From Theocolax elegans (taxonomy: Eukaryota; Arthropoda; Insecta; Hymenoptera; Cerocephalidae): DNA of 64,000 bases. The stretch is from assembly GCA_026168455.1 (NCBI GenBank), contig CM047427.1:44359500-44423499 (forward strand), given 5' to 3'. Of this stretch, positions 44,151 through 55,435 are shown one piece after another. The translations under genes were made by a program, and so were the position numbers. The notes below the pieces were generated by a model. It searched no databases, had not been told where the DNA came from, and saw only the letters and a list, made by a program, of their open reading frames with translations. Positions within the stretch are counted from its first letter, which is position 1, and each line of letters opens with the position of its first letter.

Positions 44151-45021
44151 AATGAATTTAAAATTATTTGTCAAAGAATAATTATATAATATATTCTACG
44201 ACATGAAGAATTCAGATAATTTGAAATAATAAACATGATTTAATGGGTAATACAGTTAAAATGTTTTTGTAGACAAGACTACTTTATACAATAATAGTTT
44301 CGTATCTTAATAAACTAGCCATGTTACCTCTGTCGCTAACGCTCCATCGGTTGCATTACATTTTTGAGGCTAGACGTTGATTATAAAGTGTAGTCTTAAA
44401 TTTACTGTTAGTTAATAATAAATAAACTTTAAATAATTTTGATACAGTTATTTTATTTCATTTTCTAACTAATTTTTTGTAACTTTTTTCATATGCTATA
44501 AACTATTAATTAAAATTTATTGTTATATTATTAAAACAAATGTTGGTTAGTACTATTTTCTCTCTGCATCTACAGGCTTAAAGCTGCCATATTTTGAATA
44601 TAATATTAATACTTATGAAAATATTGAAATTTATATAGGCGCTTAACGCAAACAATTATTATTTTAAAAACTTAGTTTACACAAGAAAATTACCTAAAGA
44701 ATGTCGCTTAATGCAAACAATTTATTATTTGAAAAATGTATTTTTCATAAGTAATTTATATAAAAAATTTCGCTTGTGCAGACGGGATATAGGAATTTGG
44801 CCCCCTAGAGGAAACGTATGAAACATATCCTATCGTTTGTCGGTCAAAAAATATGAATTTAAAAAAAATTCAACCCCAATAACCCTGCGGAAGCTGAGAT
44901 ATCCAGAAATGAAGTTTCTACCTTTAAAAAGATTCTTCCTTAACATTTTAGCTTAGAAAAGACAGTTTGCAATAATTTCGATTGAAAAAGGTACTTTGTG
45001 CCATTTAATGTTGACTTACAG
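44151..45021. other. no recognised gene
   Basis: AT-rich. Nothing supported. Confidence 0.5.
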
Positions 45022-45090
45022 AGATAGCTCTGTAGTAGAATATTTGACTGCCACGCGCTACGACGGGGTTCGATTCCCGACTAGGACAGA
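45022..45090 (+). repeat. tRNA-Gly(GCC)-like relic or SINE head
   Basis: AGTAGAATA...GACTGCCACGCG...GGTTCGATTCCC matches the D-arm, anticodon region (GCC) and T-arm of insect tRNA-Gly. The 3' acceptor side (TAGGACA) has no 5' partner, so it is not a functional tRNA. A T8 run follows. Probably a SINE fragment or tRNA pseudogene. Confidence 0.5.
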
Positions 45091-45955
45091 TTTTTTTTAC
45101 TTCACATTTAATGTTTAAATCATTAGTTTAAACATTAAAAAGTGGAAAATTGCAAAATTTATAATTTTATTATTTTTTTTTACATATTTGCCAATTTTGG
45201 TCAAAATTTCAGTGCGATACGACCAAGACTGACAAAAATGTTAATAGCTATTGTATCAAACAATTGTTATTAATTATTAAAATTTATTTATATGTTTTAA
45301 ATATAATTACACTAAAATATAAAATCTGAAATTATTATTTATTACAATTTATAGTGAAAATTGGCATAAAACCAATTTTCAAAGAAATTATAAGTTTTAC
45401 AATAAGCTAGGACTTACGTAAATACACTTATGTATAAATTATGCATTTTGTAAAACTGTATACCGTATTTATTATAATTAAATAATATAAAAATTGATAT
45501 ACTTATATTGTAAAATAAAGTATATTGAGGGACAGCGATCAACGATATCACAGGCTACCACCACATATGCATCGACGTATGTACATGAGACGTCCGATGG
45601 TGAGGGAATCAAATTCTCAGCAAAACCAAGCCGAGCCCACCGAAACGGGAGAGATTCCCCCACTACTGCCAAGCCTGGATAAAACCAACGGCTCTCGCTG
45701 CCTCAGGAGCATTTCGTCAAGAACGACGAGCCTTTCTTGCGGCCTCTCCACACTAGCAGAGTCCCGCGAGACTATGTATGTAATTATATTTCTTAGCTCC
45801 GCGAGCGAGCACGTGTAAGGGAGTTTTTCTCCAATGATAATAAAATGATAACTCATTATGAATTTATTGAAAGTATTTTATTAAATTTGTTTTTATAATA
45901 GTTAATTATAAATAACTAATCTTTGTTTAGGTTTATGACTTATTAAGTTTAAACA
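45091..45955. other. no recognised gene
   Basis: AT-rich, with a GC-richer ~300-bp island at about 45530-45830 whose frames match nothing known to me. Confidence 0.4.
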
Positions 45956-45969
45956 ATCGTGATACCATT

Positions 45970-46135
45970 CTTGAGGTGACGCGTGATGAGAGAATTCGGT
46001 TTCTCTCTGACCTACGTCACTGAATGGAAATTGAGATTTTTAGACTTAGATTTTTAACGCTCTTCAATTCATGCGGTGACGCGTGATAAGAGAATTTGTT
46101 TTCTCCTTGACCTACGTCACTGAATTGAAACTAGG
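45970..46135 (+). repeat. two-copy structured repeat (hairpin-forming)
   Basis: Two ~50-bp copies, 104 bp apart, of GGTGACGCGTGATGAGAGAA followed by TTCTC(T/C) and GACCTACGTCACTGAAT. Each can fold as GTGAC/GTCAC around GAGA(G)AA/TTTCTC. Noncoding; the role is unknown. Confidence 0.6.
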
Positions 46136-46814
46136 TTAAAAATCATAAGTAACACCTAACTATTAAATATCTGAATGATGAAATGCTCATTCATCAGTCT
46201 ATTGATGGATGGGAATCTTTCTCTACCCTACACTGGCTGGTGAATCAATAAAATTGAAATTCTAAACCAGAATTTCACTTTTATTTTTATTATGTGGCCA
46301 AACAGGACCGTCACAACATATTAGTAATTTTGTGGCAATTGTATTACATTATAAATTATTTGCACTACTTACACTTTGTCATAAATATAAACGTATAAAA
46401 CGTATAATTAATAGCATCTCTGATGCGTCGCTTTATAATTGAAAACAAAAGTATTCAAATTTATTAAAAACAATTATAATTTTGCTCAGAAACTGAAGTT
46501 ATGTGTGGTCTATACCTTTTTATAGTAGTTAAATCCATAATTAACATCTATTTTTAAAAAGTTAAATAAATTAAATAAATAAATTAAAAACAGCACAAAA
46601 TAATTTAATACACAATAATACATATTTAGCAAAAAGCAGTCAAATTGGTAAAAGAACGAAATATCAATTGTATCACCGACGGTTAATAACAAACAATTCA
46701 AATCTCTCGCTACGCGTTCTTATAGACACCTGGGCGATCAATCGAAATTAGATCAATCGAACAGAAATCCCCACTTCCCGAGGAAATTTGAAATTCTTAC
46801 ATGTACATAATAAA
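46136..46814. other. no recognised gene
   Basis: AT-rich. Short frames only. Confidence 0.5.
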
Positions 46815-47291
46815 TTAAACAACACAAATGATTCGAATCTGCACTTTAATAGCCTTTTCTTTCATAGCACCTGATACTTTTTCATAAAATTCGGGTACAA
46901 AAGGAATATTTAAAGTAGCTTTGTAATTTGTTATTGCTTTGTTATTTGGTTGCGCATTATTATGATTATATTTTATTTTTTCTAATCTTTTTATTACGTT
47001 GTGATTAATAAATTTTGTTGCATAACTATTGTTCTCTAAAAACTTTTTAATTAATCGAATATTCGTTTTATGAAATTTCTCTTGCGCTAACAAAATAACC
47101 TTGTCCATCAATGTATAGACCATTGCTCGCCTCTGCTGGATAGTATGACTAGACTTAAAATGTAAAACCCGTGCCGAGAAAGTATCTTTCCGGTACCAAT
47201 TTGTAATTATGTGTGTATTATAATTCCTAATTAATGAAACTTCTAAAAAGTTTATATGTACGTTAGTCCCTATTTCATGCGTAAACTGCAA
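46815..47291 (-). pseudogene. PLE RT thumb-region fragment
   Basis: The minus frame reads INFLEVSLIRNYNTHIITNW, SARVLHFKSSHTIQQRRAMV and YTLMDKVILLAQEKFHKTNI, aligning with the PLE-2 segment around residues 299-370 (INVLEIKIIKEKNNIVIDW; SKHPISQKKAMVYSLVDKVI). The YVDD box and GIY-YIG are absent. About 158 codons remain open, but it is an isolated fragment with no flanking terminal repeats seen. Confidence 0.8.
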
Positions 47292-49265
47292 CTTAATGTG
47301 ATAGCTCCCTCAAATTAGCATGTCGATCCTATATGTAATGTATCACTCAAAAATATTATTTTAAATTTCGACTCAAAATCGCTCGTGCATATGTTTATTA
47401 GAAAGTATATATATATATATATTAATCGGTATTTACGAGCCAATTTGTGTTACTCAATAGTTTTTTCAAATATTGCACAAAACTCTCTTTATTAGCAACT
47501 TACTTGCATATCGCTAAGTTTTAAATGTTGCCAGAGGGATCGAACCGAATATATTTATTATACTATAAATAACTATAAATAACCGAATGTATTTAATAAT
47601 AATTATACTGTAAACAAGCAATAAATTCACAAATTTTCTAATAGTTGGAAAAATTCAAATTTTAAAATTATATGGCATTAGATCACAAAAATGCCTTATG
47701 TGACAATATTCTGACGATTAAGACATTAGTTCTATTAAGTGCGTTAAGGGGCTACCTGTTAATATGTGGCACTTATTGAAGTTTGCTATCGGTAGGGCAT
47801 ATATACCCAATGTCTTCCTCGTCGGGATAGAGCTGGTTTTCAATAATTTTTATATCATTGATCTGTATCTAGAGACATAAATTTAATAATTCAATAAATT
47901 TTCTTTTCCTTTCCTATTTTTTTACGTCTTTTCAACTTTTGATTAATTTTATACTACAATCAATTAAATTTTATATTTTTTTTTTACTTAGCTTGTCTTA
48001 ATCTTTTTTCAAACACTCATCCTGTGAGGTTTCTAAAGTGGTTGGTATTAATACAGTCCACCTTAGTTGAGTTGTGAGGAATATTCTTTGGCTTGTGGAT
48101 ATCAATAAATTCATTTATCATATAAAATATATATAGTTTCTAACAAAAATATTATTATTTAATTTGTTGTTTAATTTTGTTCATAATAAGAAAATTCTGT
48201 TCAATTAGATTAAATTGTTTGCAAGTGACATAAAATATTTTTGATGGTATCAATTAAGAATATAAAAATTATTTTTTTTTTTGCTTTTCTTTGGATTTTT
48301 TAAAAACATTTTCTTTCAAAACTATGGTTAGTTCCACATTAATCTGCTTTACAATTTTTTTCTCGAAAACTAATCTATGAACGATTTTGAAATTTTTTCA
48401 GTACACTTTACTAATTAATTTCCAAAATATGAAATATTTAAAAAAAAATCTTTTTTTAAATAACAAAAAGCTAATAGACAGAATGTGTAAATCCAAAATC
48501 GAGCAGATAAATTTTTTATTCTCTATACAGTACCTTTGGTTCAATTAAAAAAATTAATAATATTATCAAAATTTTTGAAAAACTAATATTTTAGAAATCC
48601 GAAATTGTTTTTAAAACAGAAACTATTTGGAGGGTCAAACAACCAAAGTCCTTTCCGGAATTAGGAAAATAAAAAACAAATTACATTAAGCAAGCTGAGC
48701 GATATTAATTGAGTAGTTTCGAAAATATGCCGGTTTACGTACATACACACACATCCATACAGACATTTTCTAAAAACACGTGATTTCGACTGCTGAAATG
48801 TTAAAACATACTTATTACATGGTTTTAGGGAGAGGAAAAATTTTACTATTATAAAATTTTTTGGTTATTTTAATTATAACGTTATATTGTTTTTTGTTAA
48901 ATTAGTATATTATTAAAATATACATTAAAATAATTTATTATTTAGAATCAACAAAGTTAATTGAAGAAATACATTTTATTACTATTGAATAATAATTATA
49001 ATATTCTGCGATGAGTAATTTAGATATTTTTATTCAATTGAAATTCGTACAAATGGTCATCGAAACGTCGCCATATAATTCAAATTGTATAATAAATGTA
49101 ATAATAAAACTTACATTATTGAATCGCGAGCAAAGCGAGCATTTTAGACAAGTATTTATTAAAAAAAATGTTTTATAATATTTTATAATATAACCATATT
49201 ATTTTGTTGATAACTTGTTTTTAATAATAATGAGTCATTGCTAAATTTAAAAGCTTTATATAATT
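47292..49265. other. AT-rich region, no recognised gene
   Basis: Long AT-rich stretch with a TA microsatellite near 47400. No frame with recognisable motifs. Confidence 0.5.
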
Positions 49266-50562
49266 TGTAAAGGTAAGCTACATACTCTTGAGCGTATGAA
49301 GCTATACCTTATAACGAGCGCGAGTCACGATCGGAAAAGCTCGTAGGTGATCGGGAAAGCCCGCGCGCAAGCCGCGTAAGGACTAATAATGGTCCGCCGC
49401 GCAAGCTGACTGAGAAGAGTAGAGAGTTTATGCGAGTCATCGTACATAGACACGTCGCCGGTAACGCCTTCCTTGCTAATTCGTGGCAAGCGAAAAACAA
49501 TCGTTAACACGAATTCTTGCTCGGGTTCTGGGTTTCGCGCCGTAAAGAGCGAGTGATTTTGGGGAGTGAGTGTGGTGGTGTCGAGCGCACAGCTCCAGCG
49601 ACTTCCAGGATCCTGCGAAGACGGCGAAGTTGCCGCGCGCGAGAACCCGACGGAGAGAGGGGAAACAGGTGAAGCCAAACGCATCGACGGGGAGAATTAA
49701 GGTACGTGGTGCACCACCCGCGTGCCGCCGAAGCCGTAAAGTCTCTCACTTTACGACTATATCGTTAAGTTAGGGATTGGCGGATCTCGCCCGCGTGCGA
49801 CGCCGAGGAAGCGAACGGGCGACCGCGTACGCGTGCTAGAGAGAGAAAGTGCGAGTAACCCCGGTGGTTACACCTCGTCGCGAGACCTCACGCGGCCTAT
49901 ATACGGCCTTTGTAATTTCTTTGTTGCTTTCTTTATTCTATGTTAAACTAAATTTATATTTCTTTATAATAAATAAAATTCACGAGGTCTGCGATGGCTC
50001 GGTCGGTAGGGCGTCGGGCTCGTAATCTGGAGGTCCCAGGTTCGATTCCCGGCCCCGACCGATTGATACAAGCACCACTGGCGAATGTATTTTCAACAAG
50101 TGCTTTCTTCACCAAGACATCGTATGACCTCCGTCGCTGATTAGCACCGGTTTAGAAGCATAAAAAGAGAGATGTTAAATTAATAAAACAATGATAAATA
50201 AAATTCATATGTAATCACTATCCGAGTACGAGTTTAATTATTGATTACCGGCGTACGTTATTCCCGTTATCCCGAATACCGCCCTCTCCGTTTCAGGAGC
50301 GGCCGAGGTTAACTTACCCCGAATTTACCCCTTTTATTCGCGGTCCTTTTCAGCTCACGACGTTTTAGCTGTGCAAAGACGCGAGATCGGCCAGTGATCT
50401 CGCGGTTGTTAACGGACATCACAACAGTAGGTCGTGCGCGGGGTTCACTGATTTGAATCCGCCGCGCACTCTCCAGGGCACCGCCGAGGGAATATAACTA
50501 GGCAGTGCCCTAGCAACCGGTCCCTTTACCCCTACCTACGCGAGAGATTGTACCCCGTTACA
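49266..50562 (-). mobile_element. solo LTR 2, carrying a SINE
   Basis: On the minus strand it starts TGTAACGGGG and ends CCTTTACA. A 4-bp duplication AATT flanks it (49262-49265 and 50563-50566). Without the SINE it is ~1.09 kb, almost the same length as solo LTR 1, with the same layout: a GC-rich start, an AT-rich centre with a GGTATTCG word, and a long CpG-rich end. It is therefore probably a related family in opposite orientation. Frames in it are not genes. Confidence 0.78.
49983..50193 (+). mobile_element. tRNA-derived SINE, copy 2
   Basis: Same SINE as 3292-3502 (tRNA-like head with a GGTTCGATTCCC B box, same body, A-rich tail). An exact 14-bp target duplication ATAAATAAAATTCA flanks it (49969-49982 and 50194-50207). 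It sits inside solo LTR 2 and so is younger than that LTR insertion. Confidence 0.92.
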
Positions 50563-50566
50563 AATT

Positions 50567-51078
50567 ATATCACATGATGTATAAATATATACTTACATAT
50601 ACACACACGCATATATATATGTATATACACATATACATATATACATACACTTGTCTATGTGGCGTTGACTTGTAGAGGAGTGTACTTGTTCACGGGTACG
50701 TGAAGCTGTTTATTCGGTTTTACTAAATTTGATTGAAATGCAATTTAGAGGTTTGTAACGACGGTGGGGTGTGAAAAGTTTATGCGCAGTGTAAAATGTG
50801 TTGAGAGGGTTTAACGTGTATAAGGGAAGGTTGTTATTTGTGCAAAGTGTGTAAGCAGAGGAATTTATAATGTAATAAATTTATTAACTAGTGAAAAATT
50901 GTACGGTAATACAGGTTTAATTTGAATGATGGTGGGTGAACAAATGGTTTCTGATCAATTCGTAATTATGATTAATATTTTTTTGTATATAAATAACATG
51001 TATGATTTGTAAAAAACAAAAATATGACAGTTATGCGAGTTCTATGAAACGATTAGGCCATTGGAAGGGTGACACTAA
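50567..51078. other. microsatellite and unannotated sequence
   Basis: TA/CA-type microsatellite at about 50580-50655. Otherwise no gene. Confidence 0.6.
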
Positions 51079-51080
51079 TA

Positions 51081-51286
51081 GTCCGGGAGGTAGCGACACA
51101 TTTTTGTCACAAATACTACCACGTTTGGTTTTTATTTTATAGATAGTTTAGATTGTATACATACATGAATTGGCGGTCAGCTGGCGCACTTGCGGTGGGC
51201 GTGGAATCTGGCGCGCCTTCCACACAAAAAATTAATGAAAATTAGAATAGACTACCATAGCTGAAACTTATTCCACATTTACATAA
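51081..51286 (+). repeat. terminal inverted repeat, left
   Basis: Matches 53031-53211 in reverse complement through AATTAGAATAGACTACC-like and GAAACTTATTCCACATTTAC-like parts. It contains the outer GTCCGGGAGGTAGCGACA. Confidence 0.85.
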
Positions 51287-51679
51287 CATTATATAGTAAA
51301 TAAAAATGATTGACAGCTGGCGTTAAACGAAGGGATAATACGTCAGCTACTTGCATAAAAGTTATTATTTAACAAATAGAAAAAATATAAAAAACCATTA
51401 TTCAAATTTTGTGCACACATTACCATTGTTATGTATATTATAAAAAAAATAATCAGCTGATTGTACAATGGTGGAAAGATTGTCAGCTGATGCGATTTAC
51501 ATACAAGCATTCTTTTTAAGGCATCGACTTAATTAACAAAAATATTTGCATAATAATACACTATTGTGTAGTAAAATAATACAAATTTTTTACTGCAGTT
51601 GTATTTTAGATTTTAAATGTTTCATAATTATATCTTAATATAAGTATAAAAATTAAAGCATACTAGGCAAGAAATTTTT

Positions 51680-52818
51680 CAATGAAAATATTAACCCCTT
51701 TGCCAAAGATATTGACAATAATTGTTTATTTAATATTTCAACGGGTCAAGCAGTGACAGATAACGTAGCTGATTTCTTGCTAAACGTCGAAAAAAATGGG
51801 AATCAACAACATTTATTGAAGAGTGCACACAAAACAAGGATAGATTCGAAAGAGCCATTAAAAAAAATTATATTTTAAATTTTACTGAATGTATACAAAA
51901 AAATAAGTTATTAGTTTCTGGTAAAGCTATAGAAGTCCGTATACAGCGCGATTTATTCGGTCAACTGCTATCTGTTTCCTTACAAAAAACTTTGGATATC
52001 GAGAAAGTTTTAACATATTCGTTAACACCAGTTCCTTTTACATTCTGTCATATGGACAATAGTATATGTAAGACTGCAAAATCAGTTTTAGTGAAATTGT
52101 TGGAAAAAACTACTGGTAACGAACCTCCTCAAAATACAGATGTTATAGTATTCGGTGGTTTTTTTATTTTCCATTTAATGAAAGAAATACCGCTCAATTT
52201 TGGCAATGTATCAAAAAAATTATTACAGACATTCGTTGGAAACAAAGCATCAATTATTATTATAACATTTTATCGTTACATTTTTGCATCCATAAAAGAT
52301 CACGAGCACAATTTAAGAGGAATAAGGCACATAAATTTCCACATTACTGAACGAGATCAAATTCGACCATCGGATTTTGCAAGTGAACTAAAAAACATTC
52401 ATTTCAAAGAGTTTTTGGTTAATTTCATTATTGATGATACGGAAAACGACGACATGGCTCCTTTCATACGTAATAAACAGATTTATATACATTTTGAGAA
52501 ATGTCATAAATACGAGGTAATAAATAATCGCGTACAACGAACAGAAGAGTTCAATTTAAGCTGCATAGCGCATGAGGAGGCAGATACTAAAATAGTGTAT
52601 CACATTTGTAAAAGACTTTGGTGCTAATATTACCATACGATGTTCCGATACGGATGTGGCAATTATAATGCTAGCAAATATGGAACATAACACTAAAAAT
52701 TTACAAATTTCAATGGAGGTTGGCACAAGAAATCATCAAAGATTTATTAATATAACAAAATTATACGAAAATCTTGGACCACAGCTGAGCGCCGCTTTAC
52801 CGGGTTTTTATGCTTTCA
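51680..52818 (+). pseudogene. uncharacterised transposon-encoded protein (HEEADTK / DTDV type), decayed
   Basis: From about 51775 a frame reads WESTTFIEECTQ, DRFERAIKKNYI, EVRIQRDLFGQLL, SLTPVPFTFCHMDNSICKT, DVIVFGGFFIFHLMKEIP, then SCIAHEEADTKIVYHICK. A one-base shift near 52605 is needed to continue GANITIRCSDTDVAIIMLAN and LGPQLSAALPGFYAFTG. The last codons run into CAG|GTAAAT (about 52819), a splice-donor match, so a further exon is expected, but only ~200 bp remain before the terminal repeat. I recall close relatives as high-copy 'uncharacterized' proteins in insect genomes. EADT followed by DTDV is compatible with a metal-dependent nuclease fold, but that is inference. The first ATG is unclear because of a frame change near 51775. 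Confidence 0.65.
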
Positions 52819-53030
52819 CAGGTAAATTGAATAAAAGTTTATTAATCAAAGTATATAACCTTTATTTTTTAACATAAAGAGGATAATTTTAAACAACTTC
52901 GTAACTATTTTTAGGGCAGTTTGTTATTGAAAATTACCGACAAATACATATACATTTAATTTTTTTATTACAGAGTATAAAGTAAAATAATTTTTGTTAT
53001 AAACTCGCTCCTGGCTAAATGTGAATTTAA

Positions 53031-53211
53031 TTATGTAAATGTGGAATAAGTTTCAGCTATGGTAGTCTATTCTAATTTTCATTAATTTTTAACGTGTGGG
53101 AGGCGCGTCAGATTCCACGCACACCGCTACTTGAGCAGCTGATCGCCGATTCATGTATGTATACAATATAAACTATCTATGACTCGCTCGAAAATGTCGC
53201 TACCTCCCGGA
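53031..53211 (-). repeat. terminal inverted repeat, right
   Basis: Reverse complement of 51081-51286, ending CTACCTCCCGGAC, with TA next. Confidence 0.85.
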
Positions 53212-53559
53212 CTATAAGGGTAACTGCGATTGATTCAAGAGAGATAAATTCAATGAGGCTGCGCCATAGATTCCGTCTGTTATTTTCTAGATTACACAAT
53301 TCTATTTCTTGGTAAGGAGACTATAGTTTGGGAGGACAAAAAGTAGATTGGTTGGTAGGAATAGGTAAGTATTGGCGGTGTTCCTCAATTTACGCGATTA
53401 CAATACGGTTACACGTTTTACAATTACGTGTACAAAAGAAATAAAATACAAGTATTGTCAGTAAATTAAGCAATTAACTTGATGCGATGTACATATTGGT
53501 GTGTCGTTGTTTCTTTCGTTGACATATGTCTAGGAACTGATTTTCCAATTGTGATAGGG

Positions 53560-54834
53560 TTACGAAAGACGTTCCTTTCTTTCGTGAGTCATTCATAAGC
53601 TTAGCTTTGAAAGATAAGTCTTTAATGAACTTTATAATAGCCTGCGAATCCCAGGAATTGTCTAATGTTAGAGACTGTCTTCGGGACTGGATAATTTTCT
53701 ACAGCCATAATTTTCCTAGGATCGGGTTTCACTCCGTATAGCGAAATCATGTGACCTAAGTACTTGACTTCCGGTGTTAAGAATTCACACTTTTCGGTTT
53801 GTAGTCTTAAACCGGTGGAAAATAGCCTCTCACAAACTTTGAACGCGTTATCCTTGTGTTCTTCTAATGTGTCGCCAAAATAATAATATCATCTAGGTAT
53901 ACGAATTTTCTGTGCCTTGTAATCCTAACATGACGTAGTCCTTAAGTCTTTGAAAACTTCTCGGGCAGTCTTTAGCCTCATGAATTCGTAGTGTCCGTAA
54001 GGGGTACTGAAAGCTGTTTTAGGGTAGTCTGATAGTTCCGATTCTATTTGGTGAAAACCGTTGGCGAGGTCCATTACGCTAAAATACTTAGAGAAATTCA
54101 TTATTTCTAGAATTTCGATAATCTGAGGTAGTGGGTATGAGTCGTCAATGGTCTTATTATTAAATTGAATGATCAGTTCCAGGATGAAGCAGAAGGTTGC
54201 CTCACTTCATCATCTAACATTCTGGAAATTTGTTTGCTCACTTCCATGTGTAAAGTTGGAAGGTAATGATACTATTTGGTGTTTTTAGGTTTTGCATCGG
54301 TGGTCACTAACTAGTGTTTGGTGTAATGTGTAGTTGACGGATGATCATTTTGTAGCTGACAGAGATACACATATGCGTCGACTATTTCGGTGATTTGCTG
54401 TACATCGATTGGTTTAATTAATTTTGCCAAGATTGCATCTTTTATATCTCGTAGATCTGATTTGGCAATTATTTCACCAAATTCAGCTGTCTTTGCCAGA
54501 TTTAATGGTTGTCACGTTTAACTTTGGTTTTGTTTGGTCGTTTTTTAATATTTTAGCTGCTGTATCAGTAACTTCTTTATCTCCCTTTTTGTCCTCAGTC
54601 TCGTCAATTTCCTCAAAATTGATGAGCTCTGTAGGGCGACTAATAGTAACGATAGTTTAAAGATCGAAATCTACTTTGGCTCTTTCTTTTTTCAAGAAAG
54701 GAAATCCCAGGATTACATCCTGATGTAATGATTAAAGGTAATAATTGAAAGATATGTTCCGAGACAGTAATAGTGACTATATGACTAGTGTCGTTAAAAA
54801 TATTTAATAAAATTAGTGAAGATTGAGAGTACAT
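53560..54834 (-). pseudogene. Gypsy-2: decayed protease-RT fragment of a Ty3/Gypsy-type element
   Basis: Minus-strand pieces in several frames: a protease-end-like VILGFPFLKKERAKVDFDL (about 54660-54720); a stretch EVSKQISRMLDDEVRQPSAS (about 54185-54245); VMDLANGFHQIESELSDYP (about 54030-54085, first RT catalytic Asp) and AFSTPYGHYEF; YLDDIII (about 53885-53905, active site); then KCEFLTPEVKYLGHMISLYG (about 53740-53800). The order protease, RT and the YLDD signature identify Ty3/Gypsy-type pol. It is ruined by many frameshifts and stops. RNase H and integrase are not seen. It is distinct from the element at 57.5-64 kb. Confidence 0.75.
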
Positions 54835-54852
54835 TCTCGGGTTTATAAAGGC

Positions 54853-55430
54853 TTAAAAGTAAAATGGACTCGCGAATGTTGTAGAATCGTGCGAGAGCTC
54901 CAAGTAAATCAGCAATAAACGCTCTTCGGATTCGGCGCAAGTGGGAGTAGTTAGCAGTTGCCAATTCGGCATATTCGCAAGCCAGAGACTAACATCAACG
55001 CGTGTAACGACTGATCTCGCAAAATTGATAAATTTATTTACAGAGATAAATTTTGAGCTTGCATACACATATATATATATATATAATAGAATTAAAAATT
55101 ATTAATGAATATTTTTAATAATGTAGACGTCTATGGTAGTCACACTATAACGAAAACGACGTTAAAAATAACATTAAGTTAAGGTATAGCGGAAAAATGA
55201 CAGAAACAATAAATCAACTGTCTATATATCTATAAATCACAATACTAAAATACAATTGAAAATTTTAAATTGGACAACACAATAAAGCAGACATTCGTCA
55301 TCACAATGTCTCGTCATCTAACGTCCCTTAAATACTTTCATTCATGTGTATATGGGACGGTACAATATAGAATAACAAAATAAATAAAAAATAAATAAAA
55401 TAAATAATTAAATAAACAGTACACTTAGGT
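54853..55430. other. no clearly recognised gene
   Basis: A minus frame (54853-55068) may be part of the Gypsy-2 gag/protease region but lacks a clear motif. TA microsatellite at about 55070. A TAAA-rich stretch at 55376-55420 is probably the 3' tail of the LINE fragment at 55436-56285 (minus). Confidence 0.4.
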
Positions 55431-55435
55431 TACAA

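Larger units (their letters stand above)
51081..53211 (+). mobile_element. DNA-transposon-like unit with ~0.2-kb terminal inverted repeats
   Basis: The ends read GTCCGGGAGGTAGCGACA inward from both sides and continue as inverted repeats: 51081-51286 left, 53031-53211 right. A ~25-bp indel in the left copy explains the length difference. TA dinucleotides flank both ends (51079-51080 and 53212-53213), suggesting a TA duplication. Inside is one plus-strand coding region (51680-52818) for an arthropod-repeated protein of unknown function. CAGCTG-type palindromes cluster near the ends (about 51180, 51313, 51451, 51483, 53129), possible binding sites. Superfamily not assigned. Confidence 0.75.

Noticed and set aside
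49309..49773. Overlapping frames on both strands
   Set aside because: They lie inside solo LTR 2, GC-rich, with no family pattern.
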